This document shows positions 16,967-25,940 of a stretch of DNA of 64,000 nucleotides, piece by piece (the first letter of the stretch is position 1; each line of letters begins with the position of its first letter). This stretch comes from BS750m-G69 sp964441235 (GTDB taxonomy: Bacteria; Fidelibacterota; UBA2242). The stretch lies in contig CAYTUQ010000016.1 of NCBI GenBank assembly GCA_964441235.1, forward strand, positions 1 to 64,000. The letters are read 5' to 3'. The position numbers and the translations under genes are program-made. The notes beneath the pieces are model-generated. The model was not told the origin of the DNA and did no database searches. It saw nothing but the letters and a program-made list of their open reading frames with translations.

Positions 16967-17131
16967 TCAAAACTCGGGGAGAATTCCAAGGTTATCCTTT
17001 TCAATTTCGCTTTTATAAGTACGAATATATTTCTTCCCTTTCACCGGAAATACATGAACTTTCTCACCAATTTTCCATTCATTGTTCTCTTTACGGGCAG
17101 TTTTATACTCCTTTTGGATTGGGTTGTTCAT
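16967..17131 (-). CDS. 54-residue hypothetical protein
   Basis: An ATG at 17131 opens NNPIQKEYKTARKENNEWKI, then GEKVHVFPVKGKKYIRTYKSE and LPEF before a TGA at 16967. The composition is normal for a soluble basic protein (KGKKYIRTYK) and its codons are unbiased. The overlapping plus-strand frame at 16948-17136 looks like its shadow. No strong Shine-Dalgarno is seen. It precedes the XRE-ImmA gene on the same strand by about 160 bp. I do not recognise a family; it may be a third member of the toxin-antitoxin-like unit. Confidence 0.35.
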   Translation of the reverse strand: MNNPIQKEYKTARKENNEWKIGEKVHVFPVKGKKYIRTYKSEIEKDNLGILPEF

Positions 17132-17316
17132 ATTGAGTCAGTTGGAAATGGTGAAAATGCTTTAAAATATCTCGCTCCATATGTTTAAAGAATTGCTATC
17201 TCAAATTCTAATATTTTGCCCTGTAGAAATGGTTTTGTTACTTTCCGATGTTTTAATATAAATTTTCTGCCTCTTTTAACTTGAAAAAACGTCCTAAAAT
17301 ATTCATATTATATACT

Positions 17317-18254
17317 ATGATAAGATTATCTAAAATATCTGCTTTTTTCTTGCTATGTATATTGGTCTCAATATTATTTGCCAAAGAGGATGTTTCTATT
17401 CCTAAAGGATTGCACTATAAGGGAAAAAAGAAAGTAATTCCTCGTGAAATGCATTCGTCTTTTAAAAAAGCAGTTTGCAAATGCGTATTCGTCCTGTGAC
17501 TCAATTTATCCTTCATTACTAAGAGATATGGAGTGAAATGAAGAAGCAGTATCAGCTGCAAAACATGCTATTTCTCTGGCATACGATCCCTTTAAATTAC
17601 GGTTGATTGTGTTTATTCTAGCCAACAATGGGTATTTTGTGGATGCTGTAAATGTCTGTCAGAAACTTTCCAGGATAGCAAGAAGGTCTGCAAATTCTTA
17701 TGAAGCATGGGGATTTCTGGAATATAAACAGGGGCACTATGAGAATGCTGTGATAAACTACAAAAGGGCGCTTAACCGTGATTATAAAATTCAAACTCTT
17801 ATAATGCTTGCTCGATTGAACCATTTTTATCTCAACAGGCAAAAAGTTGCCACGTATTATTGTAAAGCTGCTATACAGGCTAATAGAAATTTTCCAGATG
17901 CTTACTACTTATTATTAGCGGAAATTTCGAGAAATAAGGATGATTTGGAATCTGCGATAAAATACTCTAAAATTCAGATGGAATTAATGCCTTATCGTTC
18001 TCAATCTTGCTATTATCACGGTAAATTAATTTATGAGAAGAAAGATTATTAAGGATGCGGTAGTTTATTTAGAAAAAGCTGTGAGGTTGAATCCTGATAT
18101 GAGAAGATACAGGTTAGTTTTAGCAAAAGCATACGCAAGCGCCGGTTTGATTGATAAAGCGCTTGAAACATACAAAAATTTCATTAATGAATCTCTTAAA
18201 GACTTATGGAAAGAAGAAGAAATGTTAAAAGAATCTACACCGGAACCAAGATAA
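17317..18254 (+). pseudogene. Secreted TPR-repeat protein gene, broken by three lesions
   Basis: An ATG at 17317 starts a signal peptide (LSKISAFFLLCILVSILFA). The frame is then lost at the A-run near 17462; the next frame reads QFANAYSSCDSIYPSLLRDME, a TGA at about 17535, then NEEAVSAAKHAISLAYDPF. The TPR array continues in the open stretch 17603-18052 (YEAWGFLEYKQGHYENAVINYKRAL; SAIKYSKIQMELMP). One base is missing near 18050, after which KDAVVYLEKAVRLNPDM and LAKAYASAGLIDKALETYK finish the gene at 18254. Three lesions in 940 bp make a pseudogene more likely than sequencing error. It overlaps the start of the glycoside hydrolase gene, so it once preceded it in an operon. Confidence 0.65.
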
Positions 18255-19864
18255 AGAAGCGAACAGGTTTTGTTGTAGTTATATTCACACTTTTTTTAAT
18301 AATAAATAGCTGTTCAAACAAAGCACCTCGGTCTCGATTGCCTCAGCCGATTTTACCCGATTACCCTGATGTGGTAAAATTGTACTGGAAAACATGGGAT
18401 ATTTTAAATAAACATATTGTAAGGGGTACAAGGGAAAATAATTTTGCAAAGAGTTATATCAATACCGAACAAGAAGATTTGATACATCAATGGAATACTA
18501 TTTCCACTTCACTCTTTGCCATATACGGTTATGATGTTTTTCCTGTCATGGAGTCAATTGATAATTTTTACAATAAGCAGCGCTTTGATGGATTTATTTC
18601 GAGATTGTATTTAGAAGCTTCTGGTGAATCTGCATATTCTACAACTACAAAAGAACCTATGATCAACCCTCCGCTCTTCACCTGGGTAGAGCTAAAGTAC
18701 TTCGAGATAACCGGTGATAGTTCACGTTTTTCAAAGATTTTCCCGATTCTTGAGCGCTACTTTTTTTGGATAGACACACATTGTAAAGGGAAAGATAAGG
18801 TATCTCAATTATATTTTACCACACCTTTTGGGTCAGGTATGGAGAATCTACCGAGAGATAATCTTGAGTTTGAAGGATGCGTAGATATTTCAGCGCAAAT
18901 GGCTCTCTTTGCACATGATCTATCGCTTATTGCTGAGCATTTAGGTAAAAGGTCAAAATCTCAATATTTTCATCGAAGGTATAATCAGATCTCAAAGCAG
19001 GTTCAAAGTAAACTATGGGATTCCGATTCATCTTTTTACTTTGACGAAACTCGTGGAGGAAGGCACTTTAGAGTTAAAACAATTGCTGGTTTTTGGCCAT
19101 TATTGGCTGAAATTCCATCTAGAACTAATGCTATGAAGCTTATAGCTCATTTAAAAGATACTACTGAGTTTAAACGACCTCACATGTTTCCCTCCGTAGC
19201 TGCCGATGAACAGGATTATCATCCTGATGGATTTTATTGGCGAGGCGGAGTTTGGGGTATTGCAAATTACATGATTGTGCAAGGACTTCACAAATATAAT
19301 GAATACAGTTACGCTGCGGAAGTAGCATGGAATCACGTTGCGAATATGGCGGATATTTTTTCAAAATTTTTGCCCGATTCTTCTCTGATTGATTACAATT
19401 TCCATAAGTTTCCTTTTCATACAATCTGGCAGCTTTACTCACCGGAAGAAAAAGCGCCAGGTACAAGATGGGATGCGAATAAGTACGGAGAGCCTGAGTG
19501 TATTGCATTCTCAGGACATGGACCAATTTCGATGTTAATTGAGGACATAATAGGGATTGAAGTTCAAGCTCCTGATGATAAATTAACGTGGCGCTCATGG
19601 ATGCTAAATAAGCACGGTGTAAAAAATCTCAGGTTTGGAGATAATATTGTTACGATATGGTGTGAAAAAAGAGACCTGACCGCAAGCAGCGCACAGGCAG
19701 GTAAAGATTTATTGCCCTATATAGTGCATGGTGAAACTAATTCTTCAATTACAGTGAATTTTATTATTGGTGATGAATCATTTTCCGTTGACTTTGATAA
19801 AGGACATATTGAGTTAGCAATTATGCCAGCGGATTTTATTTTGGAAGATAGAACGATTGATTAA
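18206..19864 (+). CDS. GH63-like glycoside hydrolase lipoprotein (mannosylglycerate-hydrolase/trehalase type)
   Basis: The protein has 552 residues. A short basic start, a hydrophobic stretch and INSC (about residue 36) form a lipoprotein signal. The rest is an (alpha/alpha)6-barrel of the GH63/GH37 type: EQEDLIHQWNTISTSLFAIYGYDVFPVMESIDNF, LFTWVELKYFEITGD, RDNLEFEGCVDISAQMALFAHDL, KLWDSDSSFYFDE, TIAGFWPLLAEIPS, FYWRGGVWGIANYMIVQGL and, near the end, FSGHGPISMLIEDIIG. Family members cleave alpha-linked sugars such as mannosylglycerate or trehalose-like disaccharides; the substrate cannot be fixed here. The ATG at 18206 lies within the broken TPR gene. Its stop codon touches the inverted-repeat element that follows. 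Confidence 0.7.
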   Translation: MERRRNVKRIYTGTKIKKRTGFVVVIFTLFLIINSCSNKAPRSRLPQPILPDYPDVVKLYWKTWDILNKHIVRGTRENNFAKSYINTEQEDLIHQWNTISTSLFAIYGYDVFPVMESIDNFYNKQRFDGFISRLYLEASGESAYSTTTKEPMINPPLFTWVELKYFEITGDSSRFSKIFPILERYFFWIDTHCKGKDKVSQLYFTTPFGSGMENLPRDNLEFEGCVDISAQMALFAHDLSLIAEHLGKRSKSQYFHRRYNQISKQVQSKLWDSDSSFYFDETRGGRHFRVKTIAGFWPLLAEIPSRTNAMKLIAHLKDTTEFKRPHMFPSVAADEQDYHPDGFYWRGGVWGIANYMIVQGLHKYNEYSYAAEVAWNHVANMADIFSKFLPDSSLIDYNFHKFPFHTIWQLYSPEEKAPGTRWDANKYGEPECIAFSGHGPISMLIEDIIGIEVQAPDDKLTWRSWMLNKHGVKNLRFGDNIVTIWCEKRDLTASSAQAGKDLLPYIVHGETNSSITVNFIIGDESFSVDFDKGHIELAIMPADFILEDRTID

Positions 19865-20003
19865 GGGGGTGTAATAAAATAACATATCCATATCGTACGA
19901 TCCGTATGGACGGATCTGTATAGATTCAAATCTAATACATAACTAACTGCTTAATAGCAACATATGATAATCAAATATACAACGTATTCTATTACACTCC
20001 CTA
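19864..20003. mobile_element. 140-bp MITE-like element, GGGGGTGTAATA ends
   Basis: Left end AAGGGGGTGTAATAAAATA and right end, read inverted, TTTAGGGAGTGTAATAGAATA form terminal inverted repeats. The inside (TACGATCCGTATGGACGGATC) is short palindromic DNA without coding capacity. It lies between two convergent genes; the left repeat begins at the stop codon of the hydrolase gene, and the right repeat supplies the stop of the mltB-like gene. It is related to the element at 47772. Confidence 0.55.
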
Positions 20004-20984
20004 AAGAGGGGAGCAATTTCTAATTGAAGAAGCTGTTTCCAAAACGTTTGCGACGTAAGAGTGGCTATAATTATATCGCAGAAGAGCTCGTCTCTTATTA
20101 GTTGTATTAATATTCCAACCTTTATTCATTAAATAGTTTCCTATACTAAGAATTGCATCAGGGAAATCAAAAAGATTAACCCTTCCATCATTGTCACCAT
20201 CAACGCCATATTTTAATACGCTGGTAGGCATAAACTGTGGGTATCCAAATGCTCCTGCATAGGACCCGGGAAGTTCCAGAATGTCAATATTTGACTTGAA
20301 ATGAAGTTTAATTAGACTCGCCACTTCTGCCTTTGCCCAATTGGCTTTATTAATTGCCCGCTCTTTATAAATGTTTATTAACTTTTGACGTTTGTCAAAC
20401 GATAGATAGTGATATTTTTCATTTATGTGATTTTCTAATATATGGAGGGAAGATTGCTCGTCGGAAACTGCAATTGAGCTCAGAACATTAAACACAGAGT
20501 ACTTTCCTATATCAGTTCCTAATTTTGTTTCAACAATTAATACTGCAACTATTGCTTCTTTTTCTACGTTGTATTTATTTTTAGCGATATTTAGATATTT
20601 TTCATATTGCTTCATAAACTCCTGCACAGACGTGTCTTCTGAAATTTCATATTTCTTAGCTTCTGTCCCTAGGCGGGTCTCCGTACCTAAAATTGTATTG
20701 CTGTATCTATCCATTTTAGGTGGCGTGAATTTGTTATATATTATCTCTGGATAATATTCTACTCTCTGGTCGAGAAATAGAAACTGTATCTCGTCACGAG
20801 GGAGACCGTTTTCCTCAAGATAATTTATAAGGTTTTTATATCTATCAAGCGTTTTATTGCTAATGTGAGATTGGATTGAGCTGGAAGAGTCTCCCTCTAA
20901 GAAAGGGAGAAGAAATATCACTATAACTATGAAATTCCTGAATGCTTTACTATGCTTTGCTATAATGTTTATTATTACGTTCAT
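20001..20984 (-). CDS. MltB-type lytic murein transglycosylase
   Basis: The 327-residue protein has an N-terminal signal anchor (RNFIVIVIFLLPFLEG). The SLT-like fold of the MltB family includes EAIVAVLIVETKLGTDIGKY, with the catalytic Glu in IVETKLG, then SVFNVLSSIA, GSYAGAFGYPQFMPTSV and YGVDGDNDGRVNLFDFPDAI, the family's calcium-like loop. The enzyme cleaves the MurNAc-GlcNAc bond of peptidoglycan to give the 1,6-anhydro product. The last residues (RNCSPL) and the stop come from the adjoining inverted-repeat element, so the original C-terminus may have been altered. It is divergent from the amidohydrolase gene. Confidence 0.85.
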   Translation of the reverse strand: MNVIINIIAKHSKAFRNFIVIVIFLLPFLEGDSSSSIQSHISNKTLDRYKNLINYLEENGLPRDEIQFLFLDQRVEYYPEIIYNKFTPPKMDRYSNTILGTETRLGTEAKKYEISEDTSVQEFMKQYEKYLNIAKNKYNVEKEAIVAVLIVETKLGTDIGKYSVFNVLSSIAVSDEQSSLHILENHINEKYHYLSFDKRQKLINIYKERAINKANWAKAEVASLIKLHFKSNIDILELPGSYAGAFGYPQFMPTSVLKYGVDGDNDGRVNLFDFPDAILSIGNYLMNKGWNINTTNKRRALLRYNYSHSYVANVLETASSIRNCSPL

Positions 20985-21156
20985 AATTTTTTTGTTAAAA
21001 TGTTATAATAAATTTTATTACTTAGAGGTGTTGTGAATCACATAGATAGATAAAAAACTGCGAATTTTAATGATAAATTTTTACCTATGCAACATTATTC
21101 GTATTGTTTTTAGACTGTTCTCCATTTAAATTCATTCATATTGTTCTTTGTAGATA

Positions 21157-22413
21157 ATGATATTTTTACTAAAATTAGACAAATCAATGGATTCAGAGTT
21201 AAATAACCAGAAAAATGACTTAAATGAATTTCGTGCTTACCAGGCGCGGTGGATTGTTCCTATATCTCGGCCTCCTATTGAAAATGGGATAATAGTCGTT
21301 GAGGGCGAAAAAATTATCTATGTTGATTTTGCTGAAAATATTAAAGGAGACCTTACAACTCCACCGATAGACCTCGGTGATGTAGTAGTTTTTCCCGGAT
21401 TTGTAAATGTTCATACACATTTAGAGCATAATGTATTTGCAGAAAGACCTTCGGACTTCTTTAGTTACCAGGCAGCTTTAAGAGCATATAACACTGATGT
21501 TTCTGAAGATGAGAAAGTAGAAATAACTAAAAATAATATAAAGGAATGTTGCCGTTTTGGGACAATTGCTTTAGCAGATTTTTCCTTTGAGGGTGCTTCG
21601 AGTTATCCTTTACTTGAAAGCTATTTATTTGCTCGAGTATTCCATGAGATTACAGGATTTCGCGGCTTTGATGCGCCATTTATATTGAAAAAACACCATG
21701 ATAAGATTAAAAATTTTCCTACAGATAAAAAAGTAACAAGACACCTTACGCCCTCATCAGTATGGTCACTTTCACCTCAACTATTTCGCGAAATAAGTGT
21801 GAATGAACGCCATATAGCTATTCATCTTAATATGATTGAAGAGGAGAAGGAATTCATTCTGAATGGTTGTGGTGCTTTGAAGCAATATTTACTTGCATTA
21901 GAAGATTATGATTATTCATGGGAAGTGCCCGGGATTTCTCCAATTAAATATTTCTTCAATAATCATTTTTATGCTCGACATAATATTTTAATTCACATGG
22001 TACATGTTGATGAATCTGACATCGAGACAATAAAAGAATCACCATCAAAAGTAAATATATGTGTTTGTCCAAGAAGCGATGAAGCTCTTATGCTTGGTAA
22101 TGCACCTGTTAACATGTTTCAGAAGAAAGGATTAAATATCTGTATGGGGACAGAAAGTAAAGCGATTGTTCCTGATCTGGATATTCGGAGTGAGATGGCG
22201 AAATGTGTGGATTTATATGGTGTTTCACCTGAAGCGGCTTTGAAATTTGCTACGTTGAACGGAGCATATGCTGTAGGATTTCACAGAGAAGTTGGAAGTC
22301 TTGAACCCGGGAAAACAGCTAAATGTCTTGTGCTAAAATGTGGCAATAGTAGATTAATGGATCCTTATGCAGCTATTCTTGAATCAACTGAGGGTATTGA
22401 GTGGTTGATGTAA
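21157..22413 (+). CDS. Amidohydrolase family protein (TRZ/ATZ deaminase-like)
   Basis: This 418-residue metal-dependent hydrolase has the cytosine/SAH/aminodeoxyfutalosine deaminase architecture. The composite beta-sandwich N-terminus leads to VVVFPGFVNVHTHLEH (HxH). HLNMIEEEKEF follows (the H and the catalytic Glu region), then LIHMVHVDESDI (further His), VCPRSDEALMLGNAPV and MGTESKAIVPDLDIRSEM, and PEAALKFATLNGAYAVG with VGSLEPGKTAKCLVL. The usual metal-binding Asp of GTDS reads GTES here. The start may be the second Met (21187). It is divergent from the MltB gene and stands alone. Candidate substrates are purine-like nucleosides or menaquinone intermediates; this cannot be decided from sequence. 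Confidence 0.75.
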   Translation: MIFLLKLDKSMDSELNNQKNDLNEFRAYQARWIVPISRPPIENGIIVVEGEKIIYVDFAENIKGDLTTPPIDLGDVVVFPGFVNVHTHLEHNVFAERPSDFFSYQAALRAYNTDVSEDEKVEITKNNIKECCRFGTIALADFSFEGASSYPLLESYLFARVFHEITGFRGFDAPFILKKHHDKIKNFPTDKKVTRHLTPSSVWSLSPQLFREISVNERHIAIHLNMIEEEKEFILNGCGALKQYLLALEDYDYSWEVPGISPIKYFFNNHFYARHNILIHMVHVDESDIETIKESPSKVNICVCPRSDEALMLGNAPVNMFQKKGLNICMGTESKAIVPDLDIRSEMAKCVDLYGVSPEAALKFATLNGAYAVGFHREVGSLEPGKTAKCLVLKCGNSRLMDPYAAILESTEGIEWLM

Positions 22414-22503
22414 GAAAATCAAACAAAAGGTAATTTTTTCTATCTTCTTAATTTGTTATATAAAAAGTTTGTGAATTTAAATAATAAAGATAATTTTATC
22501 CGT

Positions 22504-22700
22504 TTACTGCTTGAAACTTGTGCCGAAGGCATCCCTTTGGGGAAATTGGAAAGTAGAAATTAGAAATTGGAAATTAGGGAGAGATGAAACGAGTTTACGA
22601 GTTGGATGTCTATGCCGATCGAAGATTCTCCGAAGGAGTCCTATCCCAAAGGGATGCCTCCGGCATGTGACCTTCGGAAAGGCATGCCTTTGGCACAAAC
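22504..22700. repeat. Palindromic repeat cluster 5' of the S23 remnant
   Basis: Several short palindromes follow each other: GCATCCCTTTGGGG, TCCTATCCCAAAGGGATGCC, GCCTCCGGCATG and AAGGCATGCCTTTGGC. An 'aaattggaaagtagaaattag' type low-complexity tract lies between them. The same families of palindromes appear at 23040-23160, 24850-25300, 35560-35590, 43490-43660 and 44990-45040. No gene is supported here. Confidence 0.5.
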
Positions 22701-23124
22701 TGGCGGAAGAGTTATCAGATATGGTTTGGCACGACTTTGATAAATGGAACAAAAAGGTTCAGAATACAGTGGGCTATCAGATAATACGATCATCTGACAG
22801 CATAGCTGTAAATATAGCGGAAGGGTATGGTCGATATACTCCCGCAGACAGGAAAAAGTTTTATATTTACTCCGTTAAATTCTGATCCATCAGAATATTT
22901 AACTGGGGTATATTCAAGAGGTTCATTTGTCGAAGACTACTTCGTAGAAGAAACCAAATCATGGTTGCGAAAACTTATCAGAAGAAAAGTTTTAACTGAG
23001 TCAAGTGCAACAGAATACAAAGCAATAGTTGCTCCGCAGGTCACAACGGACTCCTTTGGAGAGTCCCCTCGGGGAAAAACTCGGCCCAAAATTGAATGCG
23101 TTCATCAACAGTACAAAAGCATGA
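22696..23124 (+). pseudogene. S23 four-helix bundle protein gene riddled with palindromic insertions
   Basis: The pieces AEELSDMVWHDFDKW, TVGYQIIRSSDSIAVNIAEGYGRY, DRKKFYIY, SRGSF, ETKSWLRKLIRRKVLTESSATEYKAIV and, in another frame, KLNAFINSTKA are consecutive parts of a single four-helix bundle (TIGR02436/S23) protein. Between them lie extra segments: about 41 bp at 22870-22910, about 20 bp at 22930-22950 (residues VEDYFVE, in frame) and about 55 bp at 23035-23095, all palindromic. A fourth palindrome sits at the 5' end and leaves no normal start. S23 proteins are about 120 residues, of unknown role, often encoded in rRNA intervening sequences. This copy is dead. Confidence 0.65.
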
Positions 23125-23641
23125 AGGCCAAATTTCCCCCGAAGGGGTCTCTCTGAGACAATTTCTAATTTCAACGTTCCGTTCGCCCCGTTAGATACTA
23201 CTAATTTTTATCATTTGAAAAATATAGAAAGATGTAAAAAAACTGTCTTACTTAATGCACTTATTTCTGATGTTATCTCACGGGGTTAACGATTACAGAT
23301 AATTTTATCCGGGAAGATTATTTTTACTAATTCCTTTTTTAGGTATTGACTATTTCTAATATTTTCCTTATTAATTAGTAGGGAACAAATGTTGGAAATA
23401 TTAGATATAACATAGAGTAGATGTCATATTACAGATTTTTATTCACAATAGCTTTAGATGTCAAAATTACAAAGCTGGTGTTTATTTTAATTTGATTTTT
23501 TAATGTCTAAAATGAGCAATATCGACAATGAAGAATGAAGAATGAAGAATGAATAATGGATAATGAATAATGGATAATGAATAATGAATAATGAATAATC
23601 AATAATCAATAGTCAATAGTCAATAAAATGGGGAGTCAAGT
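23125..23641. other. Non-coding AT-rich stretch with simple repeats
   Basis: No gene is visible. The left end carries a palindrome (CCCCGAAGGGG, then TCTCTCTGAGAC). Bases about 23530-23630 are a run of near-repeats of 'aatgaataatgg' and 'aatcaatagtc' units, which also appear at 24900-25030 and 44880-45090. The start of the baeRF-like gene follows a GGGGAG motif at 23630. Confidence 0.5.
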
Positions 23642-24784
23642 ATGATCAAAGAGAAGGTAATGAAAAATTTGATTGCTTTTGAGAGAAAGAATTTTCCTGT
23701 AACAAGTGCTTATTTTCAATCTTCAAATTCAAGTGGTAATAGGAAAAGCCATATTGTGGAATTGAAAAAGATGATCAGGTATAAAAAAAATACAACCTAC
23801 TTTAAGCAGCTTTCTGAAGATGAGCAACATTCTGTATTAGCAGATTTTGATCGTATTTTAAAATGGTTTAGAGAGGAATTTGATTCGTCTAAATTTCTCA
23901 GTTCGATATGTTTTTCCTCACAAGATGCAGGATTATGGCAAACAATAAATCTTAAGCAATCTTTAAAAAATGAACTTGTTATACAACCAAAACCGTATAT
24001 TCGTCCATTAACTACTTTATTTAGTACAAATAGAAATTATGCTGTGGTTTTGCTTGATAAAACTAAAGCGCGGATAACTGAATCGCGTCTTGGGGAAAAT
24101 ATTGAACATTTTTATATAGAGAATAACTCTCCTGAATCTATTAAAGTTGGAGGATTTAAAGGTAGAGAAGAGAGAAGAGTTGAACGTAACATACATCAAG
24201 CAGTAATTAGACACTACAAGCAGGTAGCTCAACAGATTTTTGATTTAAACCAGAAGTTCAATTTTAACTGGATAATTTTAGGGGGTAGAAAAGAGACATT
24301 AAATGAATTTCAGAAGCATCTTCATGATTATGTTGCTTCAAAAATTCAGGGTAAGTTGTATGTAGAACCCTCTGCACCTCTTAGTAATGTTTTGGAGCGT
24401 GTGAAATTAACAGAAGGAAAGGCTCGTGAAAAATTTGAGAAGAATCTATTAAATGAACTAAAAGATAAAAAACAGATCAACCAGGGGGTAGAGGGTATAC
24501 AGGCTGTATTATTCGCAATCGGGAAAAATTTAATTAAAATATTAATAATTCAGGAAAATTACAAAACTAAAGGTGTATTTTGCCGCAATTGTAGTTATCT
24601 TGGTTTGAAGCCAGAATCAGAATGCCCTCAGTGTGGAGAAAACCTTGAAAGAACAAATGATATTGTGGAACATTTACTGCATTTATGTCTTGCTCAAAGT
24701 GTAAATATTGAATATGTAAAGGCTTCAATGTCTGAATTTGGGAATATTGCGGCTATACTTCGCTATCCAATTGCTGGTAGTTAG
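23642..24784 (+). CDS. Bacterial eRF1/aRF1-like (baeRF) family protein with zinc ribbon
   Basis: The 380-residue protein has an N-terminal helical domain (KNLIAFERKNFPVTSAYFQSS). A central RNase H-like domain reads RNYAVVLLDKTKARITESRLGE and FNWIILGGRKETLNEFQKHL. An L7Ae-like C-terminal domain holds a zinc ribbon (GVFCRNCSYLG then ECPQCGENL, CxxC...CxxC) and ends VEYVKASMSEFGNIAAILRYP. This is the order of the middle and C-terminal domains of archaeal/eukaryotic peptide release factor 1. Bacterial members (baeRF) are thought to act on stalled or hibernating ribosomes; no GGQ loop is seen. It stands alone between repeat-rich intergenic regions. Family call is fairly sure. Confidence 0.7.
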   Translation: MIKEKVMKNLIAFERKNFPVTSAYFQSSNSSGNRKSHIVELKKMIRYKKNTTYFKQLSEDEQHSVLADFDRILKWFREEFDSSKFLSSICFSSQDAGLWQTINLKQSLKNELVIQPKPYIRPLTTLFSTNRNYAVVLLDKTKARITESRLGENIEHFYIENNSPESIKVGGFKGREERRVERNIHQAVIRHYKQVAQQIFDLNQKFNFNWIILGGRKETLNEFQKHLHDYVASKIQGKLYVEPSAPLSNVLERVKLTEGKAREKFEKNLLNELKDKKQINQGVEGIQAVLFAIGKNLIKILIIQENYKTKGVFCRNCSYLGLKPESECPQCGENLERTNDIVEHLLHLCLAQSVNIEYVKASMSEFGNIAAILRYPIAGS

Positions 24785-25428
24785 TTCATTTTATCAATTA
24801 TCAATGAACAATTAAAAGTGCCTAAAGTGAAAAGTGCCTAAAGTGAAAAGTGAACTTGCCAAAGGCATCCGGATACTGACGGAAAAGTGCCTAAAATGAC
24901 TAAAGTAAAAAATAATCAATAGTCAATAATCAATTAAAAATAGACAATAGACCCTGTACGCTCGCTTCGCTCCCTATCCCAAAGGGATCTCTTTGAGACA
25001 GGGCAAGCAATAAACAATTATCAATCATTAGTGACCAATGATAAATAAACATAAAATTTTATGCTTAACAAGAATTTGCAATATCTGTACATTTCTAAGG
25101 AGAGAATTGAAAAGTGCTAAATAATTAATGAGTCCACTAAAAAAAGCATCAGAAGTTGAATCCATCTGATGATTATGGAAACTGTTTGCCAAAGGCATCT
25201 CTATCCCAACGGGATCTCTTTGAGATGAGAAAAACAGTTCTATACCTACGTAACTTACTATTAACCCCCAACTTCTCCGGAAGGAGTCCCTGTTGGGAAA
25301 GTTGGGGGATAATAAAACACAGCCCAAACGATCCAACCGTTTCAACAGCCTGCTCCGATTTATCGGAGGTTTCTTTCTGTAGAATTATACCTTTTTTAAG
25401 TGTACTCATAAATTTTCACAAAAAAAAC
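24785..25428. repeat. Repeat-rich intergenic region
   Basis: No gene is supported. From left to right I see a short tandem of 'aaagtgcctaaagtgaaaagtgcc', a 61-bp mobile-like block at 24952-25012 whose inverted copy is at 44980-45040, AT-rich 'caatagtcaataatc' units, then palindromes ATCCCAACGGGAT and GGAGTCCCTGTTGGGA. The 30 bp beginning TGTACATTTCTAAGGAGAG at about 25086 recurs at 25451, just downstream of a promoter, so part of this region is a decayed duplication of the array that follows. Confidence 0.5.
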
Positions 25429-25457
25429 TTGACAACAACTTACATCCGTTGTACATT
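25429..25457 (+). promoter_or_regulatory. Sigma-70-type promoter 1 of the mini-protein array
   Basis: TTGACA at 25429-25434 is followed after 17 bp by TACATT at 25452-25457. An AAGGAGAG ribosome-binding-like motif and ATG follow, but the reading frame behind them (MLNNKFLQKK...) closes after about 15 codons. Confidence 0.45.
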
Positions 25458-25508
25458 TCTAAGGAGAGAATTGAAAAATGCTAAATAATAAATTTTTACA
25501 GAAAAAAC

Positions 25509-25537
25509 TTGACATTTATTTAATTTTTATATAAAAT
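25509..25537 (+). promoter_or_regulatory. Sigma-70-type promoter of the first coiled-coil mini-protein
   Basis: TTGACA (25509-25514), a 17-bp AT-rich spacer, then TAAAAT (25532-25537). The same stretch is repeated almost unchanged at 25865 in front of the second copy, and a variant is at 26155. Confidence 0.6.
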
Positions 25538-25575
25538 AAAAATAAAGATGAAAAGAGATTGTTAAATTAAAACGA

Positions 25576-25848
25576 ATGAATGTTATGGAAGAAAGAATTT
25601 CAAAAATCGAAGGTATAATCTCTCAAATGAATGAGAGATTAAATCATATTGGAAATGAAGTAACTTCGTTGAGAAGTGAAATCTCAGACACGAGGAATTC
25701 GTTGAAAAGTGAAATAACTTCGTTGAGAAGTGAAATCTCAGACACGAGGAATTCGTTGAGAAGTGAAATCTCAGGCGTAAGAAACTGGATGTTCGGTATT
25801 CTTATACCTATGTGGGTAACTATTATCATTGCTGTTATTTTTAGATAA
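25576..25848 (+). CDS. Coiled-coil mini-protein with C-terminal membrane anchor, copy 1
   Basis: The 90 residues are a coiled coil made of near-repeats SLRSEISDTRN and SLKSEI, followed by one transmembrane helix (NWMFGILIPMWVTIIIAVIF). The likely start is the ATG of MEERISKIEG at 25585, since the codons before it are specific to this copy. The layout resembles XhlA/DUF1640-type coiled-coil proteins that sit at the membrane. It has a near-consensus promoter of its own and a shorter paralogue next door. The DNA under the heptads is itself repetitive, so the length can change by slippage or recombination. Function unknown. Confidence 0.65.
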   Translation: MNVMEERISKIEGIISQMNERLNHIGNEVTSLRSEISDTRNSLKSEITSLRSEISDTRNSLRSEISGVRNWMFGILIPMWVTIIIAVIFR

Positions 25849-25864
25849 CTTATAAAAAAAATAG

Positions 25865-25893
25865 TTGACATTTATTTAATTTTTATATAAAAT
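25865..25893 (+). promoter_or_regulatory. Sigma-70-type promoter of the second coiled-coil mini-protein
   Basis: TTGACA (25865-25870), 17-bp spacer, TAAAAT (25888-25893); the sequence from here to the next start codon repeats that of 25509-25590, so the promoter was duplicated with the gene. Confidence 0.6.
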
Positions 25894-25940
25894 AAAAATA
25901 AAGATGAAAAGAGATTGTTAAATAAAAACAAATAAATGTT

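Noticed and set aside
22504..22885. 124-codon plus-strand frame and the overlapping minus-strand frame at 22504-22752
   Set aside because: Their first halves read through palindromic and low-complexity DNA; only the S23 part after about 22696 is conserved.
23520..23635. Possible CRISPR-like or iteron array
   Set aside because: The units (aatgaataatgg, aatcaatagtc) are short, drifting and without regular spacers; simple repeats fit better.
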